The notes under the pieces: model-generated
What the model saw: the letters and a program-made list of their open reading frames with translations, nothing else
Told to the model about the DNA's origin: nothing
Database searches by the model: none
Source: Nitrososphaerota archaeon
Lineage (GTDB): Archaea > Thermoproteota > Nitrososphaeria > Nitrososphaerales > CADDZS01
Reading direction: 5' to 3'
Assembly: GCA_021325255.1 (NCBI GenBank)
Contig: JAJPHP010000078.1
Coordinates: 1-64,000, forward strand
DNA: 64,000 nt
Shown here: positions 37,798 through 46,242 of the stretch, piece by piece
Position numbering within the stretch: the stretch's first letter is position 1
Layout of the letters: each line of letters opens with the position of its first letter
Program-made: the position numbers and the translations under genes

Positions 37798-38295
37798 TCA
37801 CTTCACTATCATAACGTTACAGCTCGCATGTGTTACAACGCCGCTCGACACGCTGCCCATAACCATCCGCTTGAAACCTCCTAGTCCTCTCGTGCCAATT
37901 ACAATTAGATCGATTCCCTTAAGCTGAGCGTAATTTGTAATCTCATAGACAACGGAGGATTTAGAACGAAGAACTTCCCCCCTGACCTTGGGGGCTCCCT
38001 TTCTTTCTGCAGTAGCCTTCTCAGCATCAATCATCGCCCTTGCGTCATTTTCGCTCTTCTCAAAAAGATCTTCGAAGCATATTGCGGGCGTGTTGCCAAT
38101 GCTAGTGCTTGACAAAAGATAAGTTGGAATTTGGATTACGTTCAAAATTAATAGCTCCGCGCCATAATCCTTAGCGAATCTCACTGCAACCGCTTGCGCC
38201 CTCTTTGAATTGTCTGAACCGTCGATGGGCGCAAGAATCTTCGTCGGTGGGAACTTTGATTGAGGGGTCTTTTCCGTAACTTGACTTTCCCCCAT
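37798..38295 (-). CDS. Universal stress protein (UspA family)
   Basis: A 165-residue USP with KILAPIDGSDNSKRA at the N terminus, the V-x-D-like NVIQ core strand, and the ATP-binding G-x2-G-x9-G motif in the form GTRGLGGFKRMVMGSVSS near the C terminus. It should bind ATP. Length is normal. It lies beside a ferritin-VIT gene on the same strand and a wHTH gene downstream. Confidence 0.92.
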   Translation of the reverse strand: MGESQVTEKTPQSKFPPTKILAPIDGSDNSKRAQAVAVRFAKDYGAELLILNVIQIPTYLLSSTSIGNTPAICFEDLFEKSENDARAMIDAEKATAERKGAPKVRGEVLRSKSSVVYEITNYAQLKGIDLIVIGTRGLGGFKRMVMGSVSSGVVTHASCNVMIVK

Positions 38296-38407
38296 ACCTT
38301 ACACGACCCTCTCATTCAGACTACTTAGGTATATTGAAAGGATCCTTTCGGAAGTTGAATATTGTAATCTAATGTTCGAATATCATCTCGCCCGAAGTTA
38401 TGCTTAC

Positions 38408-39580
38408 TCATATTAAAGCCCCGAAAAGATGCCCGACCAGAAAGGTGAATGCCGCAGCCGCCAAACCAAACACAACCTGCCTGCCACCCGAGTAGGCAAC
38501 GGATTTCCCTGTGAAGAGGGTTATCCCGGCGCCGATTGCGAATAAACTGATTGCGCTGACTACCACGCTCGCAATGACTGACAACAGGCCAGAGGCAAAA
38601 AGGAAAGGGATGACAGGAATTATGGCCCCAACTGTGAAAAGCATAAATGAGGTTAGGGCAGCCTCAAGAGCAGACCCTCCAAGCGTCTGTGGCTCGATTC
38701 CCAGTTCCTCCCGCGCAAGGGTATCAAGTGCTTCCTTTTCGTTCTTGATTATACGGCCTGCAAGTTCGCGGGAACTTGTCTCATCTAGCCCCTTGGACTG
38801 ATAGATCAGCGACAGCTCTTCGCGTTCTTCCTCCGGAGCTGCCTCGAGCTCTGATTTCTCCGTTGCAATCTCGTGCTGATACAACTCCCTTGAGCTCCGG
38901 ACGGACAGCCACTCCCCTAGCGCCATGGATGATGCTCCAGCAATTAGCCCAGCAAATCCGCTTATCAGAATAGCAGAGCCAGACAATGCGGCGCCAGCGA
39001 CGCCCATTACAAGACTCAGGTTTGAAACCAGGCCGTCATTTGCTCCGAGAACAGCGGCCCTGAGTGCATTGCCTCCTACAGACCTGTGTCTGCCTTCGAT
39101 CCTGGCAAGGACTCCTCCCTCGACGCCTCCCCCGATGCCCGTAATCTGAGCAAGCAATCTTGAATGAGAATTCTCATCGGCCGCCATTTTGGCCATCTCT
39201 TTGTCTGAAATCGGTTGCTGTTTGCTGGTCGCACGTCCAAACGGTGTTATCTTTGAGTAATTTGATTGGTCGGCCTTTTCCAGCGATTGAATGCTAGGTA
39301 GAACAAAGTTTGCGCCCAGCCGTTTTGCGAGGTAGCCGAGCATTCTTGCGCGCCAAGAAGGGTGATGCTTTGGTGGGCTGACACCTCCATCACGCAATTT
39401 TTTCGCCCAGACTTCGGCATGGCGCTTTTCGGTTTCTGAAATCCTCCGATACAACATTGAGAGTTTGGGATCCCTCTCGAGCCCCGAGAGAGTGCTGTAG
39501 AGTTCCGCCGAGTCAAGTTCTTTCTGAAGGTTGCTTTTGTACTGCTTGATTTGTGACTTTTCCGAACGAGCTATGTTCAA
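38408..39580 (-). CDS. Ferritin-like/VIT1 fused iron-manganese transporter
   Basis: The first 150 residues are a ferritin-like di-iron domain (KELDSAELYSTLS, ETEKRHAEVWAKKL and ADENSHSRLLAQ give E-x-x-H-type ligands). The remaining 240 residues form a VIT1/CCC1 transporter with about five helices, starting with HRSVGGNALRAAVLGANDGLVSN. This architecture is that of the MbfA-type erythrin-VIT proteins, which export or store iron or manganese and protect from oxidative stress. It would sit in the membrane. No adjacent iron regulator is obvious. Confidence 0.9.
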   Translation of the reverse strand: MNIARSEKSQIKQYKSNLQKELDSAELYSTLSGLERDPKLSMLYRRISETEKRHAEVWAKKLRDGGVSPPKHHPSWRARMLGYLAKRLGANFVLPSIQSLEKADQSNYSKITPFGRATSKQQPISDKEMAKMAADENSHSRLLAQITGIGGGVEGGVLARIEGRHRSVGGNALRAAVLGANDGLVSNLSLVMGVAGAALSGSAILISGFAGLIAGASSMALGEWLSVRSSRELYQHEIATEKSELEAAPEEEREELSLIYQSKGLDETSSRELAGRIIKNEKEALDTLAREELGIEPQTLGGSALEAALTSFMLFTVGAIIPVIPFLFASGLLSVIASVVVSAISLFAIGAGITLFTGKSVAYSGGRQVVFGLAAAAFTFLVGHLFGALI

Positions 39581-39656
39581 GGAATCAGAGGGTCAGCAAC
39601 CTAGTCGATGAAGAAGATACAGATGCGGACAGTAGTTTGCGACTAACCAACTTGCT

Positions 39657-40115
39657 CTAACTTCTCTGGAGAATCAAGCTCTTGATGTCATCTGGGATGT
39701 TTGGCTCGTAAGCAATCTTTACAACCCACTTGAACAGGTCTCGTTCTGTGACAATTCCTTCAAGCTTGTTTCCTGAATTCATCACGGGGAGTCTTCTAAT
39801 CTTCTTCCTCAGCATCAGTTCGAACGCCTTCCAAATTGGTGTTGCTGGGCTTACGCTAACGACGGGTTTCGTGCCTGTTTCCTCAAGAGGCCTATTCAGA
39901 TAATCGAAGCTTTTCGTAATCTTCCGTACGATATCTCTTTCAGTTATGATGCCGAGCACTTGTCCGCGCTGGGCTATGACCACCGATCCGATGTCGTGGG
40001 CGATCATCATGTTCAGGGCATCTATCGTTCTCCTTTTTGGGGTGAGGGTGAGGACCTTTCTCGTCATCACCCTACTGACTGAATCTTGCTTTGATGACGA
40101 TGATGTTGTAGGCAT
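39657..40115 (-). CDS. Tandem-CBS-domain protein
   Basis: A 152-residue protein with two CBS domains: VMTRKVLTLTPKRRTIDALNMM, GIITERDIV, and KPVVSVSPATPIWKAFELM, GIVTERDLF. It should bind an adenine nucleotide or similar ligand and regulate or act as a switch. A poly-Ser start (MPTTSSSSK) precedes it. A motif palindrome (40169-40184) is 54 bases upstream of its start, in line with control by the same factor as the other sites. Confidence 0.88.
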   Translation of the reverse strand: MPTTSSSSKQDSVSRVMTRKVLTLTPKRRTIDALNMMIAHDIGSVVIAQRGQVLGIITERDIVRKITKSFDYLNRPLEETGTKPVVSVSPATPIWKAFELMLRKKIRRLPVMNSGNKLEGIVTERDLFKWVVKIAYEPNIPDDIKSLILQRS

Positions 40116-40580
40116 GGAATACGCTTGGCTATTTCAGCCTCAATTCACTATTTAATTGTAATAGACTTTTCTCAAGTTTGAGAATGCTTTCGCACAGTTT
40201 CTTACTCTGGATATTGTCCGCATGCAATATTGGACGTCCTGTTCTCCAAATTCGTGAATTGCGGCGAGGTCTCGGGAATCGGTCTAGTCAGGCCATTCTG
40301 ATGTTGCGAACGGGTTCTGAAGTACGACCTCTCGAGGAATCTTCTCACCTTGAAAGGCATGTTCCCCATGATAAGAGTGGAAGAAAGGTGACGGTTTCGT
40401 ATAAATGCCTATTAGCCTCCTTTTTCAGGTCTAATGCTCCTCCACTGTTGAACGAGTATTTTCCGCCTTGGATTTCGCTCTTTCAGCATTTGAGATTGTT
40501 CGCAGAGGGGCGCGGTTCGCTGTAATCGTCTAGTCACACTCAAAGTCAAGAAAGAAGAAAACAAAAGAGCGCGATGCCTG
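40116..40580. other. Divergent promoter region, CBS / five-helix Rieske gene
   Basis: The region contains the palindrome at 40169-40184 on the CBS side and a TATA-like CGTATAAATG near 40398 on the Rieske side, followed by a long leader before the ATG at 40581. An open frame from a TTG in this region overlaps the promoter elements and has no family, so I do not call it. Confidence 0.5.
40169..40184. promoter_or_regulatory. Palindromic operator-like site (motif copy 2)
   Basis: TTCTCA-AGTT-TGAGAA is a perfect 6-4-6 palindrome located 54 bases upstream of the CBS protein start, with an AT-rich element (ATTAAATA on the minus strand) between the two. Confidence 0.6.
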
Positions 40581-41579
40581 ATGTCCAGAGGGAGCAGCAA
40601 GAAGAAGCAGCCAGAGACAACGAAAAAGCCTGCGACCACAGCCTCCGGCGTATCCAAGGTTGAAGCAAGGGAATCCCTAAGAACTTTCCAACGTCTGATC
40701 GGCATTGCCTTTGTTGCCTCAGCTGTGTTTGGAATCTACCTCCTTTCTACTGATCTTTCGCTTTGGCTACTCGCCGTTTCTCACGCTTACGGATTGATAG
40801 CCATATGCGCGATCGACATCTGCCTTGCCATTGCCAGCTTCCTTTCCTTTCGAAGAATCCTAATCGTTTCCGCTCTCTGGGCAATACTGACACTCGCCTT
40901 GCAGCTCGGGGACATCTTGACCGCTCCGCAGTATAAGATGACGACCCAGTATTTCGTTTCGTATCTCTTTGGACTCTGGGCGTTCGACGCGCTGCTCGCA
41001 GCGCAGGTAGTGGTGATAGTGCTAGTGCTCTCTGCGCGAAAATACTCTCGCATTCTAGTAGTGAAAAAGAGGTTGACCTACTTTGACATGGCCCCAAAGA
41101 GCTCGAGACGCGACTTCATTCAGATAATGGGGATAATAGCGGGATTGCTCGCGCTCACCGGCGTGCTGGCCGCTCTTGATGCAATCTCGGGGTCAAATCA
41201 GCTATCGGGAAACCCGAGCACGACGACGAACAGTAACCTGCCTTCGGGCGCGATAGCGAACGTTAAGGATCTTACGGTAGGGTCGCCGGTATACTTCGAG
41301 TATCCGGCCCAGGGATATCCTGGCATACTCCTGAAAAAGGCTGATGGAACGCTGAGCGCGCTCAGTATGCTGTGTACACACGTTTGCTGCCAGTGTAATT
41401 ACGATCCTGGGTCAACAGAGATATTCTGCCCCTGCCATGGTTCGCTCTTTGATCAGAATGGAAGCGTGTTGCGTGGCCCTGCTTCTCTCCCTCTACCCGC
41501 GATACAGCTGCGCGTGGATGAAAGCGGAAACGTATTTCCAGTGAAGATTAGCGGTTCGAGCCCATGCCTTTCTGCCTAA
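40581..41579 (+). CDS. Rieske protein with four-helix membrane extension
   Basis: The 332-residue protein has four transmembrane helices in its first 160 residues, then SSRRDFIQIMG (174-184), a twin-arginine-like motif ahead of a fifth helix, and an outer Rieske domain with CTHVCC (near residue 267) and FCPCHGSLFD (about 290). Extra Cys near the ligands could form the stabilising disulfide. The layout recalls actinobacterial QcrA and Sulfolobus-type Rieske proteins, in which early helices are Sec-inserted and the last depends on Tat. It is separate from the cbsA-soxL-soxN operon but converges on it, so it may replace or supplement the SoxL-type subunit. Confidence 0.88.
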   Translation: MSRGSSKKKQPETTKKPATTASGVSKVEARESLRTFQRLIGIAFVASAVFGIYLLSTDLSLWLLAVSHAYGLIAICAIDICLAIASFLSFRRILIVSALWAILTLALQLGDILTAPQYKMTTQYFVSYLFGLWAFDALLAAQVVVIVLVLSARKYSRILVVKKRLTYFDMAPKSSRRDFIQIMGIIAGLLALTGVLAALDAISGSNQLSGNPSTTTNSNLPSGAIANVKDLTVGSPVYFEYPAQGYPGILLKKADGTLSALSMLCTHVCCQCNYDPGSTEIFCPCHGSLFDQNGSVLRGPASLPLPAIQLRVDESGNVFPVKISGSSPCLSA

Positions 41580-41649
41580 GCGCGACCGTACGTATGTGTA
41601 GTCGGAGGAGAGTGCGTTTTGATATTCCCCTTCGCCCAGGATAGAGAAA

Positions 41650-41913
41650 TCAGTGGATGGCGAGGCTTGCAAAAACAATCGCGATTAGGATGATGCACCC
41701 CACTAGAACCCATGCCCTACTTGGTGACGCGCGGAGTTTCTCGGCGCGGTAGATGTATGAGACCATCGCGAACGCAAGCAAGTCTACCGCCACAAACAGA
41801 GCAAAGATGCCTTCGCTCACTTGGTTTAGGGCGTCAAGCGTCCACAGGAAGCCGGTGGAGAAGACCTGAAGCACAAGGAGAAGTGAGATCATCCTGTTCG
41901 CTTGATTCATCAC
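41650..41913 (-). CDS. Small membrane protein of the cbs/sox operon
   Basis: An 87-residue protein with three hydrophobic stretches (about residues 7-25, 35-53 and 65-85). It starts with an ATGA overlap of the cytochrome b gene, so it is translated with it. It could correspond to the small CbsB-like component of the Sulfolobus cytochrome b558/566 complex, but the sequence does not let me confirm this. Confidence 0.75.
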   Translation of the reverse strand: MMNQANRMISLLLVLQVFSTGFLWTLDALNQVSEGIFALFVAVDLLAFAMVSYIYRAEKLRASPSRAWVLVGCIILIAIVFASLAIH

Positions 41914-43418
41914 TCTTCACTCCAGCCGATTTCAAACGCGCCGACTCTCCGCTTGATTTGACCACTTCCGAGGTCAGAGCGGTACAGCAGATAGGCCGTC
42001 CCTATCAGGATCAGACCCAGACCAAGTATCGAGATCACCAGGTACTCAACAAGAGGCATGCTGACGCCTCCAAGAACCAGTTTCACTGAAGCATCCACCG
42101 ATGCGCCTATGGCGAGAGCTCCGAGACCGCAGAGCGCGGCAAAGCTGATTCCGTTCCAGAGTTGAGCAGTCCTGATCGATGGTTTCGCCGAAACCTTTGG
42201 AGCGGCGGCTCTTGGGAAGATCAGGCGATACAATCCGAGCGAGAGCGCCGCGATAACTAGGGCAATGCCGCCAAGCACGAGAGCCGCCTGTTCGACTGGT
42301 ATTGTTTGCCCCGGCGTAAGGTATCCCCAGATTGCAAGGACGACAAGCTCTGCCACGAAGATTGCCCCAACGGTCACAAATCTCGGCCTCTTCGAAATTC
42401 TCCTAGTTGGGCCACGGTCTATGAATGGTAAGATGATCAGGAGTATGAAAATCAAAGTGACGACCGAAAGAGCGACTGTAAGCGCCGCCTGCCCTAGTGG
42501 CCCGCTCTGCTCGAAGATAGATATCTTCAGAATTTGGTATATCCAGAGAAAGTACCAATCAGGCTGGGCCGCTGTCTGCGCGGCAAGCTCCGGCGTGTAC
42601 TGCGGAGGCAGGTTGAGTGGGACAAGCGCGGATATCAGGAGCATGCCTGCACCGAAGAGTGCGGCGAGTTCAAGCAAGTATAGCGACATATCAGGGAAGA
42701 TCGGAACAAGCCTTGTCTTGTTCTCGGGAAGTGGCTCTCTTCCAGTCACCGGTTCGGAGACGCCGTGAGTTTCAAGCATGTACATCTTAACCGCCAAAAG
42801 CACGAGTAGCACGGCCGGGAGAACGACGACGTGCAGGTCGTAAAACCGAAGCAGTTCTGTCGCATCTCCACCCGCTCCCACGACTAGAAAACTTATGAGC
42901 GAGGAGACTGGTGGCGGGAGCGCATCGATCATCCCGATTCCGACGTCTGTCGCAGACTTTGAGACCACGGTCCAGGGAAGCAGATATCCGGTGAATCCGA
43001 AGCCTAGGGTGACAAAGCCCATCCCCATTCCAACTAGCCACATTATCTCTTTGGGCTTCTTGTGCGTGGATACGAAGTAGTTTCGCATCATGTGCATGAA
43101 TGCGAGCATGATCATGGCGTATGCCGTGTAAAGATGGACGGTCTCGAGGAATCTGCCGTAAGAAACGTTCTGGAAAATGTATTGCGTAGTCGAGTAGGCC
43201 TGCGTCGGAGAGGGGATGTAGTAGAGCATCATTATGATCCCCGTGACTCCCTGGATAACGAAAGCTACAACGGTCAGGGCCCCGAGCCAGTAGAAGGGGT
43301 TGACCGAGTACTGGGGCGCCGGCCTCAGCATCTCGTAGGAAAGCCCTAGCCTTGAGTCAAACCACCTTACGAGCCGAACCAGGTTCCCTTTGTCTTCGCT
43401 TTCTTGCGTTTCAACCAA
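41910..43418 (-). CDS. soxN: Cytochrome b (fused b6/subunit IV type)
   Basis: A 502-residue cytochrome b with the b6-like half (HLYTAYAMIMLAFMHMM and DLHVVVLPAVLL give paired heme His ligands) and the subunit-IV half, which has PDWYFLWIYQ, a variant of the quinol-site PEWY motif. About a dozen helices are expected, with the C-terminal part extended. It matches SoxN/CbsAB-SoxLN-type cytochromes of Sulfolobus. With the Rieske protein it should oxidise quinol and take part in electron transfer at the membrane. The upstream Rieske gene lies ten bases away. Confidence 0.92.
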   Translation of the reverse strand: MVETQESEDKGNLVRLVRWFDSRLGLSYEMLRPAPQYSVNPFYWLGALTVVAFVIQGVTGIIMMLYYIPSPTQAYSTTQYIFQNVSYGRFLETVHLYTAYAMIMLAFMHMMRNYFVSTHKKPKEIMWLVGMGMGFVTLGFGFTGYLLPWTVVSKSATDVGIGMIDALPPPVSSLISFLVVGAGGDATELLRFYDLHVVVLPAVLLVLLAVKMYMLETHGVSEPVTGREPLPENKTRLVPIFPDMSLYLLELAALFGAGMLLISALVPLNLPPQYTPELAAQTAAQPDWYFLWIYQILKISIFEQSGPLGQAALTVALSVVTLIFILLIILPFIDRGPTRRISKRPRFVTVGAIFVAELVVLAIWGYLTPGQTIPVEQAALVLGGIALVIAALSLGLYRLIFPRAAAPKVSAKPSIRTAQLWNGISFAALCGLGALAIGASVDASVKLVLGGVSMPLVEYLVISILGLGLILIGTAYLLYRSDLGSGQIKRRVGAFEIGWSEE

Positions 43419-43428
43419 TCACAAAATC

Positions 43429-44103
43429 TCAACTCACAATGTTTCCGCCCTGAAGATCCGAGGTGACGTCTGTTGACCCAGTGTTGTGTCCGAAAATTGC
43501 CGGTGGTGACATACCCACTGCGAAGATATCTCCACTCGTATCGACGTTCAAGATGACCTGTGGCTGAGGTCGGGGTGAAGGGCCACTAACTACCTTTGCA
43601 CCGTCTGCGAAATCATAGACAGACCCGTGGCAGCAGCAGTATCCCTGCGGCCCGGGGGCCTTGTAGACTGGGTTGCACGGAGGGGTCGTGCCTGGAGCCT
43701 GATAGGAATAGATACATCCCAAGTGTTGACAAATCAGGCTGAACGCCACGATGTCAGCGTCAGGCCCTACGCCTCCGGTAGCCTTCTGCCCTAACTTGAC
43801 AAGGATGTTTGGCTCGTTATCCAAAGGGTAGTTGAAAACAACCGGCTTGTTAACCTGAAGATCGCTCAAGCTCGCGACCTTGATTTTCGGGAAAGTTTTG
43901 ACATTTGAAGTGGTACCTGTTGCCCCGACGCGTTCCGTAATCGACTTTGATACAGCCGCGGTGCCTCCCACGGCGAGAAGCGCTGATACCGTTACCGCCA
44001 CCTTGAGGAAGCCTCTTCTTTCCTCGTCGGTTCCTTCCGGATTGCTTCTTGGCTGCTGGCTCGTCTGGGCCTTCTTTTCGTCTTCCGCCAAAATACCAGT
44101 CAA
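43429..44103 (-). CDS. soxL: Rieske iron-sulfur protein, Tat-exported type
   Basis: A 224-residue Rieske protein. Its Tat signal is EERRGFLKVAV near residue 28, followed by a hydrophobic helix. The cluster ligands are CQHLGC (about 125-130) and CCCHGSVYDF, with additional Cys for a disulfide. The C-terminal segment is longer than in bacterial bc1 Rieske proteins. It sits between the CbsA-like gene (four bases upstream) and the cytochrome b gene, so it is part of one operon, and should face outside with the cytochrome b as its partner. Confidence 0.9.
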   Translation of the reverse strand: MTGILAEDEKKAQTSQQPRSNPEGTDEERRGFLKVAVTVSALLAVGGTAAVSKSITERVGATGTTSNVKTFPKIKVASLSDLQVNKPVVFNYPLDNEPNILVKLGQKATGGVGPDADIVAFSLICQHLGCIYSYQAPGTTPPCNPVYKAPGPQGYCCCHGSVYDFADGAKVVSGPSPRPQPQVILNVDTSGDIFAVGMSPPAIFGHNTGSTDVTSDLQGGNIVS

Positions 44104-44106
44104 CTC

Positions 44107-45285
44107 TTACTTTTTGCTCGCAGAGGGCCTGACCACAGTCCCGATTACAATTCCCACAATCAACGCACTGACTGCAACAATGATCGCGAGCTCTATGGTC
44201 ACACTACCAGCGGGATTCGGTATGACAGGAGAGGGTGAAGGTGAAGAAGGCGGAGCGAGAGAACTGATAGTGATATTGTACCACTGTGAGACGGATTTGA
44301 ACTCAGCCGACTCGCCGAGTTTTCCCTGCCAGACGGCCATTGCCATGAAATAAGATGAACCGGTCTTGAGCTGAACCCTGTATTGTGGAGCATCAGAAGT
44401 AGTAAAACTTCTTACCATCTCGACGGTCCAAGTCTTGTTAGCGAAAGAGTAGTAGCTCCCTACGTGAATATCAAACGGATCAGCGTTTGGCACAAGATTG
44501 GAGGCATTCGCGCCAAAACTCCCGGCTATAATGAAGAAGCCAGTGGTGTTTGTGTAGTCATCTTCTGCAAACGACAGATTTTCGGGTGGATAGATTGGAT
44601 TACCTGCCGTGTCGGTGTAACCACCGGGAAAGCCTGTGTCATTTGGATTGTTGTCAGTGGGGTTTGATTGCCAGTGCCAGATTTCAGCAGCACCGCCTGT
44701 GATGGCTCCGTTGGTGCCCAGTTGCATTGCGGGGGATTGCTTTCTTTCGGATTGGTTGGCAATGAACCAGAGTATGGCTGCTCTATCTGGGTAGTAGTAC
44801 GTCGAGTTATAAAATAGTTGGGTAATGTTTGCGGCGGGGCCAGGGGGCAGTGGGAGCAATGTCCCGTTTGGTGCTGTGTACATTTCACTGTTAGAAGCAA
44901 ATGAAGGGCCGCTGGTATCATTCCATCGCAATAGCATATAGATATAGAACCCGTCGTTTGCGGATTTGACGAGCAGATTGGGAGTGTGTCCTCCGCCTGG
45001 AGAAACAGAAGCGGCCAGAGGTACGCTTGTCCAGTTGATAACGTTCCAAAATGATTCACTTCCCGGCGACGTGTAGTTTGGCGATCCATCGACTCTATAC
45101 GATGTTATATTGGTGAATGAAGACTGGGCGTATGAAGGCAAGAGCGTGGATGAAATGTACACATTCGCAAACAATGTAGACGAGAGCAGGCCCAAGATAA
45201 TCACCATGACAGCCAAAAAAGCTGTAATGCGTCGATTCACTTTCAATGACCTCAGAATTCGAAAGGGAATAGGAATTGAAATCAT
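44107..45285 (-). CDS. cbsA: CbsA-like exported glycoprotein cytochrome
   Basis: A 392-residue protein with a hydrophobic signal/anchor (about residues 20-45), a long outer domain and a C-terminal membrane helix (about 365-387). The outer domain fits the ethylbenzene-dehydrogenase-gamma/cytochrome b558/566 heme-binding type, with a DSFW-like SESFWNVINW start, FYIYMLLRWND and ILWFIANQSE. I count a dozen or so N-x-S/T sites, which suits a heavily glycosylated surface protein like the Sulfolobus CbsA. It heads the operon with the Rieske and cytochrome b genes. Confidence 0.85.
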   Translation of the reverse strand: MISIPIPFRILRSLKVNRRITAFLAVMVIILGLLSSTLFANVYISSTLLPSYAQSSFTNITSYRVDGSPNYTSPGSESFWNVINWTSVPLAASVSPGGGHTPNLLVKSANDGFYIYMLLRWNDTSGPSFASNSEMYTAPNGTLLPLPPGPAANITQLFYNSTYYYPDRAAILWFIANQSERKQSPAMQLGTNGAITGGAAEIWHWQSNPTDNNPNDTGFPGGYTDTAGNPIYPPENLSFAEDDYTNTTGFFIIAGSFGANASNLVPNADPFDIHVGSYYSFANKTWTVEMVRSFTTSDAPQYRVQLKTGSSYFMAMAVWQGKLGESAEFKSVSQWYNITISSLAPPSSPSPSPVIPNPAGSVTIELAIIVAVSALIVGIVIGTVVRPSASKK

Positions 45286-45308
45286 AGAATCTATCCAAAC
45301 GCCTCGAG

Positions 45309-45539
45309 TTATGCTGACTCATTGACAAATCGGAAGGTCGAAGGTCTACGGACGCTTTCCTTGATCCTCTCCGAACGGCCAGAGCAGCGACAGATAGGCG
45401 CAATCAACGACGAATTTACGGAAATAAAAGCGATTCGCGATTTGAGTTTTTGATAACATTGCAGAAAGAAATAAGGCCCACAAACCAGAAGGACTTTTTG
45501 CTGCTCCGCCGCTTGGAGTACTTCCTTTGGATTCGACAT
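45309..45539 (-). CDS. Possible leaderless small protein upstream of cbsA
   Basis: A 76-residue frame (MSNPKEVLQAAEQQKV...) with no known family. Support comes from the promoter: CTTATAAAG-like TATA at 45566-45572 would place the transcription start at about 45542, just at the ATG, and a palindrome copy lies upstream of the TATA. It may therefore be a leaderless gene or simply a transcribed leader of the cbsA operon. The second half has many Arg/Ser and Cys and does not look conserved. Confidence 0.35.
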   Translation of the reverse strand: MSNPKEVLQAAEQQKVLLVCGPYFFLQCYQKLKSRIAFISVNSSLIAPICRCSGRSERIKESVRRPSTFRFVNESA

Positions 45540-45565
45540 CAAGCTTACGGCTTTGAAATTTGCCC

Positions 45566-45601
45566 TTTATAAGAAATGGAGACGATTATCAAATTTAAGA
45601 A
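45566..45601 (-). promoter_or_regulatory. Promoter with TATA box and degenerate palindrome
   Basis: On the minus strand TTCTTA-AATT-TGATAA (45586-45601) is followed 13 bases later by a TATA-like CTTATAAAG. This arrangement matches other motif-containing promoters nearby and probably drives the cbsA operon and the small ORF before it. Confidence 0.5.
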
Positions 45602-45668
45602 TCAGCCGACTTGAATTCTATCTTACTGGGCGAATCTGCCTAGTCTGTCACCTCAGCATTCTCTGACA

Positions 45669-45684
45669 TTATCAACATTGAGAA
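45669..45684. promoter_or_regulatory. Palindromic operator-like site (motif copy 3)
   Basis: TTATCA-ACAT-TGAGAA, followed 13 bases later by TTTTATAC, a TATA-like element. The predicted transcription start near 45729 fits the gene at 45757. Confidence 0.6.
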
Positions 45685-45756
45685 TTGTATCTGGGGATTT
45701 TATACCCGAAAGTCTCTTCACTGAGATGTAGTCGCCTTAAGGAGGCCTCAAATTAC

Positions 45757-46242
45757 ATGACAGTTGAAGCCGTGAGCAGGACGTCTGTTAGAGAATTGCA
45801 GGTTGAAAAAGGTGCCAATGTTTCCTCTAGAGGGATTGCATTCGGTCTTGCACTGACAGGTTTTGCGATTCAGGTCGCAATTACGATCTGGACGTCGATC
45901 ATGTTCGCCTTCTTCTACGATCCGGGTCTAGGATTCTATGGAGGCGGAATGATGGGCGCAATGATGAATGGATTCTACCGCGGGGCGATGGGAAGCTATT
46001 ACTCGTCCGGAATGCTCTCTGGATGGGTCGGTGGCGCATGGCTTTCGTTCTCAGCCCTGGTAATCGTGCTTGGAGCAATCGGGTTATGGGAAATGAAGTC
46101 GCGAAATGAAAGAGCCGCGATGACGGGGTCAGCGCTCGTACTCATCGCAGCGTTAGTCGCCTTCCCAACCATGTGGGGGCTGCTCGTAGGCTCTTCACTC
46201 ATGGTGGCGGGCGGGGTAATTGAAATCGCGAATGCACCTTGA
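45757..46242 (+). CDS. Four-helix membrane protein of unknown function
   Basis: A 161-residue membrane protein with four hydrophobic helices (about residues 25-50, 80-105, 110-130 and 140-158), the first loop being rich in Gly and Met (GGGMMGAMMNGFYRG). A strong AAGGAGG ribosome site lies upstream of ATG 45757, which I prefer to the upstream TTG at 45685. No family was recognised. It is read away from the cbsA operon from a motif-bearing promoter. Confidence 0.7.
   Translation: MTVEAVSRTSVRELQVEKGANVSSRGIAFGLALTGFAIQVAITIWTSIMFAFFYDPGLGFYGGGMMGAMMNGFYRGAMGSYYSSGMLSGWVGGAWLSFSALVIVLGAIGLWEMKSRNERAAMTGSALVLIAALVAFPTMWGLLVGSSLMVAGGVIEIANAP

Noticed and set aside
40178..40525. 115-residue plus-strand frame between the CBS and Rieske genes
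   Set aside because: It begins inside the palindrome and runs through the TATA-like element of the Rieske gene; it shows no family and no ribosome site.
41541..41560. A tRNA-like GGTTCGAG-C element
   Set aside because: It lies inside the Rieske gene and no cloverleaf can be drawn around it; I found no tRNA in the window.
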